Source: Rhodocyclaceae bacterium
Lineage (GTDB): Bacteria; Pseudomonadota; Gammaproteobacteria; Burkholderiales; Rhodocyclaceae
Assembly: GCA_020445745.1 (NCBI GenBank)
Contig: JAGRGB010000118.1
Span: 1 to 42,089, forward strand
Direction: 5' to 3'
Length of the DNA: 42,089 nt
The position numbers and the translations under genes are program-made. Below the pieces are notes generated by a model. That model was not told the DNA's origin. It was given only the letters and a program-made list of their open reading frames with translations, and ran no database searches. This document shows positions 19,369 through 27,693 of this stretch, one piece after another (positions within the stretch are counted from its first letter, which is position 1; every line of letters starts with the position of its first letter).

Positions 19369-20006
19369 GCAAACAGATTCGTGTCTTGATTGCCGACGAC
19401 CACTCGATCGTGCGCCAGGGCCTTCGCCAGATACTCTCCGAGACCGAGGATCTGGCGGTGTCCGGCGAGGCGTCCAACGGCGTCGAGGCATTGCAGCAGG
19501 TGCGCCAGGACAGCTACGACGTGGTACTGATGGACGTATCGATGCCGGATCGCAACGGCATCGACGCGCTCAAGCTGATCCGCAAGGAGTTCCCGCGACT
19601 GCCGGTTCTGATGCTCAGCATGTATCCCGAGGAGCAGTACGCGATCCGGGCATTGAAGGCCGGTGCCGCCGGCTACCTCAACAAGCAGAGCGCGCCCGAG
19701 CAGCTGGTGACGGCGATCCGCCAGGTCGCCAGTGGCAAGAAGTACGTGTCGGCATCGCTCGCCGAGGAACTCGCCAACGCGATCACCGACGACGACGAGC
19801 GGCCGCTGCACGAGCGCCTTTCGGACCGCGAATACCAGACCCTGTGTCTGATCGCCTCCGGCAAGACCCTGACCCAGATCGGCGAGGAACTCAACCTCAG
19901 CGTCAAGACGGTCAGCGTCTACCGCGCCCGGCTGCTCGAGAAGATGCGACTGTCGAACAACGCCGAGCTGACCCATTACGGCCTCAAGCACGGCCTCGTC
20001 GAGTGA
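19365..20006 (+). CDS. LuxR/NarL-family response regulator
   Basis: 213 residues. The receiver domain (1-125) has DD at 11-12 and phosphoacceptor Asp57 (VVLMDVSMP). The C-terminal LuxR-type helix-turn-helix (about 150-213) begins LSDREYQTLCLIASGKTL and contains the recognition segment LSVKTVSVYRARLLEKM, close to the GacA/UvrY and NarL group. Its start overlaps the kinase stop (ATGA), so phosphotransfer from that kinase to Asp57 is the natural inference. Targets are not evident in the window. A diguanylate cyclase gene follows 71 bases downstream and might share the transcript. Confidence 0.93.
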   Translation: MSKQIRVLIADDHSIVRQGLRQILSETEDLAVSGEASNGVEALQQVRQDSYDVVLMDVSMPDRNGIDALKLIRKEFPRLPVLMLSMYPEEQYAIRALKAGAAGYLNKQSAPEQLVTAIRQVASGKKYVSASLAEELANAITDDDERPLHERLSDREYQTLCLIASGKTLTQIGEELNLSVKTVSVYRARLLEKMRLSNNAELTHYGLKHGLVE

Positions 20007-20077
20007 CGCCCTGAGCGGCTCAAGTCGCCGGTGGCACGGCCGTAGACCGGGCACTGTCCCGCTTTCGCCCCGGTGCC

Positions 20078-21898
20078 ATGGCCGTCGACCACAACAACCC
20101 CACCGAAATCGCGCGCGAGACCTTCCGGCTGCTGGCGCAAAGGCGCGTGCCGCCTACCCCGGCCAACTTCGAGCGTCTCTATCACGAAGTGGCCGGCAGC
20201 ACGCCGCAGGAAGCGTTCCCGGCACGCCGACTGAAGAACCTGGCCGCCAGCCTGCCGCGCGACAATCCGGAAGCGGCGCGCACCGCGCGTCGCTTCGAGC
20301 AGTGCGTCGCCAAGGGCGACTGGGATGCGTTCGCCGGACTGATCGGCGAGATGTGCGGAGGCGACAATGAGCAGGCGCTGCAATGGGGCCCCGCGATCCG
20401 CGACCTGGTGGGCGAGTACGAGCGCAGCCACCACGGCGTGACCGCGGCCCGCAAGCGCGAGGCCCTGCAGCACGTCCTCGCCTCGACCGCCGACGCGACC
20501 ACCCTGCACCAGCGCATCGGCGGCCTGGTCAAGGGCTGGCGACACCACCAGTCCGATGCCGCCGCCGACGACCCGACGACACCGCCGGAATCCGCGCCGG
20601 CGGGCGCGGTCGGAGATGCCGCGCCGATCGCGGGCGCCGCGGCGACCGGCGCGCCGCGCACCGACGGGCCGGATTTCGACGGACCCGCGACGGCCGGCAA
20701 GGTCGACGGCCGCCTCGCCGCGCTGATTGCCCAACTGCTCGACGACGGCCTGTCGCCGCTGATCGTCGACGTCCCCGACCTGGTCGACGAACTGCATGCC
20801 CTGGCCCACGATCTGCGCGAATCTCCCGTGGCACAGCTCGACGACGGCTGCCGGCAAAGGCTCGAGTCCGTCGTCAAGCGACTCGAATGGGTCGCCGAGG
20901 AACAGCTTGCGGTGCGCAGCGGATTGATCGGCGTGCTGCAACTGATCCTGCAGAACATCAGCCAACTGGTGTTCGACGATCGCTGGCTGCACGGCCAGTT
21001 GTCGGTGCTGACCGAGGTATTCACCCGCCCGCTCGACGTACGCACGCTCGACGATGTCGAACGCCGCCTGCGCGACGTCATCGACAAGCAGGGCCATCTC
21101 AAGCAGGAGCTCAGCGAAGCCCAGCGGCGACTCAAGACGATGCTGGCCGGTTTCGTGGACCGGCTCGCCGAGTTCAGCGCCACCACCGGCGAATATCACG
21201 ACGCCATCGGGCGCTGCGCCGAGCGCGTGGCGAAGGCCGAGGACATCACCGAGATCTCCGACGTCATCGAGGAGATCCTGCAGCAGACGCGCATCGCCCA
21301 GGACGCCGCGCAACGCTCCCATCGCGAGATCAACGGACTCCGGGAGCAGGTCGAAGCCGCCAATGTCGAGATCGGCCGGCTCCAGCACGAGCTCGACCAG
21401 GCGAGCGAGATGGTGCGCCACGACGCACTGACCGGCGCGCTCAACCGCAAGGGCATGGACGACGCCCTGGCCCGCGAGATCGGTCGTGCCCGGCGGCACG
21501 ACAGCCCGCTGTGTGTCGGTCTGCTCGACGTCGACAACTTCAAGCAGCTCAACGACACCTACGGCCACCATGCCGGCGACGATGCGCTGCGCCACCTGAT
21601 CACGGTGATCCGCGAGAACGTGCGTCCCCAGGATTCGGTGGCGCGCTACGGTGGCGAGGAATTCGTCATCGTGCTGCCGGACACCGGCACCGACGACGCG
21701 GTGGCGACGCTGACCCGCCTGCAGCGGGCGCTGACCCGGCGCTACTTCCTGGCCGGCAACAGCAAGCTGCTGATCACCTTCAGCGCCGGCGTCACCCGCA
21801 TCGCCGCCGAGGAGCGCGCCGAGGCCGCCATCGAGCGCGCCGACCGCGCGATGTACCTCGCCAAGCGTGCCGGCAAGAACCGCGTGATGACGGCCTAG
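20078..21898 (+). CDS. Diguanylate cyclase (GGDEF) with large N-terminal regulatory region
   Basis: 606 residues, cytoplasmic, no membrane span. The C-terminal GGDEF domain (about 447-606) has the active-site motif GGEEF at 525-529 and an inhibitory-site motif RPQD at 516-519 exactly five residues upstream. It is therefore predicted to make cyclic di-GMP and be product-inhibited. A coiled coil (about 405-445) precedes it. The N-terminal 160 residues, starting with an ETFRLLAQRRVPPTP-like helix pair, are conserved in some proteobacterial cyclases but have no function I can name. They are followed by a low-complexity Ala/Pro/Asp linker (160-210) and a helical region. The start has no clear ribosome-binding site. 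Cyclic di-GMP fits the nearby flagellar and surface-glycan genes. Confidence 0.9.
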   Translation: MAVDHNNPTEIARETFRLLAQRRVPPTPANFERLYHEVAGSTPQEAFPARRLKNLAASLPRDNPEAARTARRFEQCVAKGDWDAFAGLIGEMCGGDNEQALQWGPAIRDLVGEYERSHHGVTAARKREALQHVLASTADATTLHQRIGGLVKGWRHHQSDAAADDPTTPPESAPAGAVGDAAPIAGAAATGAPRTDGPDFDGPATAGKVDGRLAALIAQLLDDGLSPLIVDVPDLVDELHALAHDLRESPVAQLDDGCRQRLESVVKRLEWVAEEQLAVRSGLIGVLQLILQNISQLVFDDRWLHGQLSVLTEVFTRPLDVRTLDDVERRLRDVIDKQGHLKQELSEAQRRLKTMLAGFVDRLAEFSATTGEYHDAIGRCAERVAKAEDITEISDVIEEILQQTRIAQDAAQRSHREINGLREQVEAANVEIGRLQHELDQASEMVRHDALTGALNRKGMDDALAREIGRARRHDSPLCVGLLDVDNFKQLNDTYGHHAGDDALRHLITVIRENVRPQDSVARYGGEEFVIVLPDTGTDDAVATLTRLQRALTRRYFLAGNSKLLITFSAGVTRIAAEERAEAAIERADRAMYLAKRAGKNRVMTA

Positions 21899-21993
21899 CG
21901 CGCGATTCCGCGGGCCGACGACGCGCCGTCGCCGGTGTCGCCCGGTCGATGTCGGCGTGGGCGATCCCGGTCGCTTGACGCTATCATCCCCGC

Positions 21994-22650
21994 ATGTGCG
22001 CCCGACCCTGTTCCCACGTCCTGTTCGATCTGGACGGCACGCTGATCGATTCGGCGCCGGCAATTCTCGCCAGCTTTCGCGCCGCCTTCGCGACGAGCGG
22101 CGTCGCGCCGGTGCGCCCGATCGACGAGAGCATCATCGGCCCACCCCTGACGGAGACCCTGGCGCTGCTGTGCGGCAGCCGGCAGCCGTCGCGCCTGGAT
22201 CCGCTGGCCGAGGCCTTCAAGGCCAGCTACGACAGCACCGGCTATCGCGCGACCGAGGCCTACGCCGGCGTCGCCGGCATGCTGCAGGGCCTGCGCAGCG
22301 CCGGCTGCCGGCTGGCGATCGCGACCAACAAGCGCATCCATCCGACCCGCCTGATCCTCGAACATCTCGGCTGGGCGTCGTGGTTCGATGCGGTCTACGC
22401 GCTCGATCTGTTCGACCCCCGCCTTCCGGACAAGGCGGCGATGATCGCACGCCTGATCGCCGATCATCGCATCGCGACGGACGGCGCGGTGTATGTAGGC
22501 GACCGCGAGGAGGACGGGCTGGCGGCGGATGCCAACGGCCTGCCCTTCCTGGCCGCCACCTGGGGTTACGGCAGCCTGCCCCACCAGGAGCTGCGCCCGG
22601 GTTGGCGGGCGGCGACGGATCCGGACGAGTTGCAGCGGCTTCTGACCTGA
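21994..22650 (+). CDS. HAD-superfamily hydrolase, phosphoglycolate phosphatase-like
   Basis: 218 residues. HAD motif I DLDGTLIDS (nucleophile Asp12, acid Asp14), motif II IATNK, motif III Lys in PDKAAM and motif IV VGDREEDG are all in place. The alpha-helical cap between motifs I and II is of the Gph/PGMB type. It probably dephosphorylates a small phospho-metabolite; phosphoglycolate, a pyrophosphate or a sugar phosphate are possible. It sits just upstream of the nucleotide-sugar genes, 110 bases before rfbF, so a role in that pathway (for example making a free sugar) is conceivable but not shown. Confidence 0.87.
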   Translation: MCARPCSHVLFDLDGTLIDSAPAILASFRAAFATSGVAPVRPIDESIIGPPLTETLALLCGSRQPSRLDPLAEAFKASYDSTGYRATEAYAGVAGMLQGLRSAGCRLAIATNKRIHPTRLILEHLGWASWFDAVYALDLFDPRLPDKAAMIARLIADHRIATDGAVYVGDREEDGLAADANGLPFLAATWGYGSLPHQELRPGWRAATDPDELQRLLT

Positions 22651-22760
22651 GCACGGCGCCGGCGCGACAAGAATAGGCGGTGATTTGCCGCCCTCTTCGA
22701 GCGATCGCGCCCATCGTCCACGGCTTAGATTTGCCAACGTGGGCAATGGAGCTTAGCGCG

Positions 22761-23534
22761 ATGAAAGCCGTGATCCTGGCCGGCGGACTCGGAACCCGGC
22801 TGTCCGAGGAAACCCAGTCCAAGCCGAAACCGATGGTCGAGATCGGTGGACGACCGATTCTGTGGCATCTGATGAAGGTGTTCACCGCCCATGGCGTCAA
22901 CGAGTTCATCATTTGCCTGGGATATCGCGGCTACGTCGTCAAGGAGTTCTTCGCGAACTACTTCCTGCACACCTCCGATGTCACCTTCGACATGCGCGAG
23001 AACCGCATGGAAGTGCACGAGCGGCACACCGAGCCCTGGCGGGTCACGCTGGTGGACACCGGCGAGCAGACCCAGACCGGTGGCCGCCTGCGTCGGGTGC
23101 GGCCCTATGTCGAGGACGAGACATCCTTCTTCTTCACCTACGGCGACGGCCTCGCCGATGTGGATCTCGGCGAACTGAGGCGCTTCCATGCCGCCCACGG
23201 GCGCGCCGCGACGGTCACCGCGGTGGCACCGCCGGGCCGCTTCGGCGCCCTCGACATGGACGGACAGGCGGTCACGCGATTCAAGGAAAAGCCGGCCGGC
23301 GACGGCAACCTGATCAACGGTGGCTTCTTCGTACTGTCACCGCGCGTTCTGGACACCATAGACGGCGACGACATGCCATGGGAGGCGGCGCCGATGCAAC
23401 GCCTGGTCGCCGAGGAGCAGTTACGTGCCTTTGTCCATCGTGGTTTCTGGCAGCCAATGGACACCCTGCGCGACAAGCAAAACCTCGATCGCCTGTGGCT
23501 CAGCGGCCACGCGCCGTGGAAGATCTGGAAATGA
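22761..23534 (+). CDS. rfbF: Glucose-1-phosphate cytidylyltransferase
   Basis: 257 residues, from ATG 22761 (GGAG 9 bases upstream). It activates glucose-1-phosphate with CTP to CDP-glucose, the first committed step to CDP-dideoxyhexoses. The nucleotidyltransferase signature LAGGLGTRLSEETQSKPKPM is at 6-25; the FTYGDG metal-binding Asp, NGGFFV and FWQPMDTLRDK motifs are those of RfbF/DdhA/AscA. Length is that of the Salmonella and Yersinia enzymes. The stop overlaps the rfbG start (ATGA). It is the first gene of the long glycan locus; the 110-base leader contains a small GGCGG/CCGCC hairpin (22676-22692) but no promoter I can fix. Confidence 0.96.
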   Translation: MKAVILAGGLGTRLSEETQSKPKPMVEIGGRPILWHLMKVFTAHGVNEFIICLGYRGYVVKEFFANYFLHTSDVTFDMRENRMEVHERHTEPWRVTLVDTGEQTQTGGRLRRVRPYVEDETSFFFTYGDGLADVDLGELRRFHAAHGRAATVTAVAPPGRFGALDMDGQAVTRFKEKPAGDGNLINGGFFVLSPRVLDTIDGDDMPWEAAPMQRLVAEEQLRAFVHRGFWQPMDTLRDKQNLDRLWLSGHAPWKIWK

Positions 23535-24589
23535 GATCGTCGCGCTACGCCGGGCGCCGCGTACTGATCACCGGCCACACCGGCTTCAAGGGAAGCTGGC
23601 TGTCGTTGTGGCTGTCCCGCCTGGGCGCACGGGTCAGCGGTTTCGCGCTGGCGCCGGACACCGAGCCGTCGCTGTACGTCGCGGCCCGCGTCGACGAACG
23701 GGTCGACTCGATGATCGGTGACATCCGCGATGCAGACCGGGTGGCCGAGGCGGTCGCCGGCTTCGCGCCCGAGATCGTCTTCCATCTCGCCGCGCAGCCA
23801 CTGGTGCGGCGCGGCTACGCCGAGCCGCTGCATACCTTCGCGACCAATGTCATGGGCACGGCCAACCTGCTGGATGCGGTGCGCCGCAGCGGATCGGTGA
23901 AGGCCGTCGTGGTGGTCACCAGCGACAAGTGCTATCGCGAGGACACCAACACCTTCGGCTACCGCGAGACCGACCCCCTCGGCGGCCACGACCCCTATGC
24001 GGCGAGCAAGGCCGCCGCCGAGCTGGTCACCAGTGCCTGGCGCGCCAGCTTCGGCAACTGCCCCGGTGCCGCGCTGATCGCCACCGCGCGCGCCGGCAAC
24101 GTCATCGGCGGCGGCGACTGGGCCAGTGATCGGCTGATTCCCGACCTGTGGCGTGCCGCCCGTTCGAAGCGACCGGCGCTGATCCGCAACCCGGCCGCGG
24201 TACGACCCTGGCAGCATGTCCTCGAGCCCTTGTCCGGCTACCTGCTGCTCGGCGAGAGGCTGCTCGGCGGCGACGCCGAGGCGGCCGACGCCTGGAACTT
24301 CGGCCCGGCACTGGCGGACATGGAATCGGTCGAGAAGCTGTGCCAGTCGATGTGCCCGCGCCTCGGCGTCGAATGGCGCTACGATCGCACGCCCCAGCCC
24401 CGCGAGGCAGCCGTCCTGCGCCTCGACAGCTCCAAGGCGGCGATGCGCCTGGGCTGGCGGCCACGCTTCTCGCTCGACGAGGCGATCGCGCTGACCGGCG
24501 ACTGGTACGCCCGCTTCGACGCCGGCGAGGACCCGCGCGGACTGTGCATCGAGCGCATCGAACGCTACGAGCAATGCCGGCGCCGCTGA
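23531..24589 (+). CDS. rfbG: CDP-glucose 4,6-dehydratase
   Basis: 352 residues. It converts CDP-glucose to CDP-4-keto-6-deoxyglucose using tightly bound NAD. The short-chain dehydrogenase plan is clear: [10 protein letters not shown] (14-23), [17 protein letters not shown] with the catalytic Thr/Asp-Lys pair, YAASK with Tyr156 and Lys160, and [24 protein letters not shown] is diagnostic of the RfbG/DdhB/AscB group. It is translationally coupled to rfbF by a 4-base overlap. 196 GC-rich bases separate it from rfbH; they hold a perfect 16-bp palindrome (24720-24735) and the rfbH ribosome-binding site but no gene. Confidence 0.96.
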   Translation: MRSSRYAGRRVLITGHTGFKGSWLSLWLSRLGARVSGFALAPDTEPSLYVAARVDERVDSMIGDIRDADRVAEAVAGFAPEIVFHLAAQPLVRRGYAEPLHTFATNVMGTANLLDAVRRSGSVKAVVVVTSDKCYREDTNTFGYRETDPLGGHDPYAASKAAAELVTSAWRASFGNCPGAALIATARAGNVIGGGDWASDRLIPDLWRAARSKRPALIRNPAAVRPWQHVLEPLSGYLLLGERLLGGDAEAADAWNFGPALADMESVEKLCQSMCPRLGVEWRYDRTPQPREAAVLRLDSSKAAMRLGWRPRFSLDEAIALTGDWYARFDAGEDPRGLCIERIERYEQCRRR

Positions 24590-24785
24590 ACGATTCCTGC
24601 CGATCGCCGCAAGCCGCCTTGCCCGGCGCAGCGTGCCGCGATCGCGGCCGGGATCGGCCGGACAACGCCGATTCCCCCACCCGGCGCCGCCACGAGCCAC
24701 CGACCGCCTCGCCCGCGCGGCCGCCCCGGGGCGGCGCTTGCGGTCGCCGCGAGCGGGTGTCGCGCAGCGACGGGAGGATCGTCCG

Positions 24786-26189
24786 ATGAGCGCACCACCG
24801 AACCGCGCGGCGGTACGCGCCGCGGTCACCGCCTGGTGCGACGCCCTGCCCGAGACGGCCGCATTCGAGCCCGGGCGGACACCGGTACCGGTCTCTGGCA
24901 AGATCGTCGGCACCGCCGAGCGCCTGGCGATGGTCGAGGCGGCCCTCGACGGCTGGCTGACCACCGGCCGCTTCAACGAAGCCTTCGAGCAGCGCCTCGC
25001 GGCCTGGTTCGGCCTGGCCCGGGCGCTGACCGTCAATTCCGGTTCGTCCGCCAACCTGGTGGCGGTATCCAGCCTGTTCTCGCCGCGCCTCGGCTGCGCC
25101 GCGATGCGCCCCGGCGACGAGGTCATCACCGTCGCCGCGGGCTTCCCGACCACCGTCAATCCGATCCTGCAGAACGGCGCGATCCCGGTTTTCGTCGATA
25201 TCCGGCCGGATACCTACGACATCGACGTCGCACGCCTGGAAGCGGCGCGGAGCCCGCGCACGCGGGCGATCGTGCTCGCCCACACGCTCGGCAACCCCTT
25301 CGATCTGGCCGCGGTGAGCGACTTCTGCGCACGCCACGGATTGTGGCTCGTCGAGGACTGCTGCGATGCGCTGGGCTCGCGCTATCGCGTCGCGGACGAA
25401 GCACCGGCCTGGCAAGCCCGCATGCCGGATGCCCGCGACCCGTCCCTGTGGCGCCCCGCCGACGACGCCCCGCGCGAGCGCCACGTCGGCGCCTTCGGCC
25501 ACTTCGCGACGGTTTCGTTCTACCCGGCCCATCACATCACGATGGGTGAAGGCGGCGCCGTGCTCAGTTGCGAGCCGGATCTGGCGGCGATCGCCGAATC
25601 GATCCGCGACTGGGGGCGCGACTGCTGGTGCGCGCCCGGCTGCGACAATACCTGCGGCCGACGCTTCGACTGGCAGCTGGGCGAGCTGCCACGCGGCTAC
25701 GACCACAAGTACACGTACTCCCACCTCGGCTACAACCTCAAGATCAGCGACATGCAGGCCGCCTGCGCGCTCGCCCAGATGGACCGCCTTGAGGAATTCG
25801 TCGCGGCCCGTCGCCGCAACTTCGAATACCTGTCGGAACGTTTCGCCGATTGCCAGGACGTGCTGGCCCTGCCACGCGCGACCGCCGGATCGGCGCCGTC
25901 GTGGTTCGGCTTTCCGCTGACCCTGAGGCCGGAAGCCGGGGTCGACCGGGTCGACATGTTGCGCTGGCTCGACCAGCACCGCATCGCCAGCCGCCTGCTG
26001 TTTGCCGGCAACCTGACCCGCCAGCCCTACATGACCGGCCGCGACTACCGCGTCGCCGGTTCGCTCGAGGTCACCGACCGGATCATGAGCGACACCTTCT
26101 GGATCGGCGTCTGGCCGGGCCTCGACGAAGCCATGCTGGAGTACGCCGCCAACCGCATCCGCCTGTTCCTGGGGCGGGACTTCGACTGA
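24786..26189 (+). CDS. rfbH: CDP-4-keto-6-deoxyglucose 3-dehydrase (RfbH/E1), with an insertion
   Basis: 467 residues. A PMP-dependent, iron-sulphur 3-dehydrase that removes the C3 hydroxyl of CDP-4-keto-6-deoxyglucose. Like Yersinia E1, the DegT-fold lysine is replaced by His ([14 protein letters not shown]; His249 aligns with E1 His220), so it cannot act as an ordinary aminotransferase. Cys193, Cys280, Cys282 and Cys290 reproduce the cluster pattern C-Xn-C-X1-C-X7-C. Here n is 86 rather than 57: a 29-residue insertion lies between SRYR (about 201) and HVGAFG (about 233). Start at 24786 has GGGAGG 8 bases upstream. The usual reductase partner (RfbI/DdhD/E3) is not in the window. The next gene begins 11 bases downstream. 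Confidence 0.94.
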   Translation: MSAPPNRAAVRAAVTAWCDALPETAAFEPGRTPVPVSGKIVGTAERLAMVEAALDGWLTTGRFNEAFEQRLAAWFGLARALTVNSGSSANLVAVSSLFSPRLGCAAMRPGDEVITVAAGFPTTVNPILQNGAIPVFVDIRPDTYDIDVARLEAARSPRTRAIVLAHTLGNPFDLAAVSDFCARHGLWLVEDCCDALGSRYRVADEAPAWQARMPDARDPSLWRPADDAPRERHVGAFGHFATVSFYPAHHITMGEGGAVLSCEPDLAAIAESIRDWGRDCWCAPGCDNTCGRRFDWQLGELPRGYDHKYTYSHLGYNLKISDMQAACALAQMDRLEEFVAARRRNFEYLSERFADCQDVLALPRATAGSAPSWFGFPLTLRPEAGVDRVDMLRWLDQHRIASRLLFAGNLTRQPYMTGRDYRVAGSLEVTDRIMSDTFWIGVWPGLDEAMLEYAANRIRLFLGRDFD

Positions 26190-26200
26190 GAACGCTGCCG

Positions 26201-27691
26201 ATGAAACCGCTCTTCGTATTCGAGATGGCGAACAACCACATGGGTGACCTGGAGCACGGCATCCATACCATCCGTTCCGTGCGTGACGCCTGCAGCGGCT
26301 TCGAACAGGACTTCGATTTCGCCTTCAAGCTGCAGTACCGCGACCTCGACACCTTCATCCACCGCTCGCTGCGGGGCCGCAGCGACATCAAGTACATCAA
26401 GCGCTTCGAGGAAACCCGGCTCGACGACGACGCCTTCCGCACCCTGGTCGCGGAGATGCGGGCGATGGGCTTCGGCACCGTGTGCACGCCGTTCGACGAG
26501 GCCTCGGTGGCACGCATCGAAGCGCACGGCATCGACACCATCAAGATCGCCAGCTGCTCGTTCGGCGACTGGCCGCTGATGGAGCGCATCGCCGCTGCCG
26601 GCAAGGCGGTGATCGCCTCCACCGCGGGCGCCGGCGAAGACGTCATCGACCAGGTCGTGAGCTTCTTCCTGCATCGCCACACCACGCTGACCCTGATGCA
26701 TTGTGTCGCCGAGTACCCGACCCCCGACGACGCGCTGCAACTCAATCAGATCGACCTGCTGCGCCAGCGCTACCCGGACTGCCGCATCGGCTATTCGACC
26801 CACGAGTCGCCGGCCAACACCGAGGCGGTGATGATGGCGCTGGCAAAGGGCGCGTCGGTGTTCGAGAAGCACGTCGTGCTGCCGACCGAGCGATATGCCG
26901 CCAACGCCTATTCCGCCGACCCGGGACAGATCCGGGCATGGCTGGCAGCCGCCGAGCGCGCCCGCCGGATCTGCGGGCGGCAGGGCCGCTACGAACCGTC
27001 GCCGGGCGAGCGCAACAGCCTGCACTCGCTGCGCCGCGGCGTCTTCGCGTTGCGCGACATCGCCGCCGGCAGCGAGATCGACGACAGCGCGGTGGAGTTC
27101 GCGTTCCCGCCGGCGGAAGGGCAGCTGACCGCCAACGAGTGGTCGAAATACGCGCGCTTTACGGCCCGCGAGGCCATTCCGGCCGGCGCCCCGGTGCGCC
27201 ATGGGGCGATCGCGGAACGACAGCTGCGAGGGCGCGTGCTCGACGCGGTGACCCGCGTCAAGGCCCTGCTCGCGGCCGGCAACATCGTCGTCCCGGGCAA
27301 GTCCGACCTCGAGCTGTCCCATCACTACGGCATGGAGCGCTTCGACGAGTTCGGCCTGACGATGGTCACCGTGGTCAATCGCGAATACTGCAAGAAGCTG
27401 CTGGTGATGCTGCCGGGCCAGACCCATCCGGAGCAGTACCACGAGAAGAAGGAAGAGACCTTCGTGGTGCTCCACGGCGAGCTCGACCTGTGGCTCGACG
27501 GCGAGCACCAGCGGGTCGCTGCCGGCGACGTCGTCACGGTGCAGCGCGGCGTGCGGCACCGGTTCCACAGCCGGGCCGGCACGGTGTTCGAGGAGATCTC
27601 CTCGACCCACGCCAAGGACGACTCCTACTACACCGATCCGGCGATCGCGGACAACCCGCGGCGCAAGACCTGGCTCACCTACTGGATGTGA
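26201..27691 (+). CDS. NeuB-like sugar-acid synthase fused to a C-terminal cupin
   Basis: 496 residues. The NeuB/PseI-type barrel (about 1-245) has FEMANNHMGD, FKLQYRD, CTPFDEAS, KIAS, LMHCVAEYPTP and the metal-binding histidines H201 (IGYSTH) and H224 (FEKH). These enzymes join phosphoenolpyruvate to a C6 aminosugar to form a nonulosonic acid. An antifreeze/SAF-like domain (about 275-345, LRRGVFALRDIAAGSEI) follows, as in NeuB. The last 125 residues are an added cupin with probable metal ligands His409, His414, Glu418/419 and His453. The family's STG loop reads STAG. It lies 11 bases after rfbH and 2 bases before the TPP enzyme. Its acceptor sugar is unknown; no UDP-linked Neu, Leg or Pse precursor genes are here. 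Confidence 0.88.
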   Translation: MKPLFVFEMANNHMGDLEHGIHTIRSVRDACSGFEQDFDFAFKLQYRDLDTFIHRSLRGRSDIKYIKRFEETRLDDDAFRTLVAEMRAMGFGTVCTPFDEASVARIEAHGIDTIKIASCSFGDWPLMERIAAAGKAVIASTAGAGEDVIDQVVSFFLHRHTTLTLMHCVAEYPTPDDALQLNQIDLLRQRYPDCRIGYSTHESPANTEAVMMALAKGASVFEKHVVLPTERYAANAYSADPGQIRAWLAAAERARRICGRQGRYEPSPGERNSLHSLRRGVFALRDIAAGSEIDDSAVEFAFPPAEGQLTANEWSKYARFTAREAIPAGAPVRHGAIAERQLRGRVLDAVTRVKALLAAGNIVVPGKSDLELSHHYGMERFDEFGLTMVTVVNREYCKKLLVMLPGQTHPEQYHEKKEETFVVLHGELDLWLDGEHQRVAAGDVVTVQRGVRHRFHSRAGTVFEEISSTHAKDDSYYTDPAIADNPRRKTWLTYWM

Positions 27692-27693
27692 CG

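Noticed and set aside
22676-22692. ops/JUMPstart-like GGCGGT hairpin upstream of rfbF
   Set aside because: Only 8 of 12 bases match the ops consensus and no JUMPstart context is visible; kept only as a minor hairpin.
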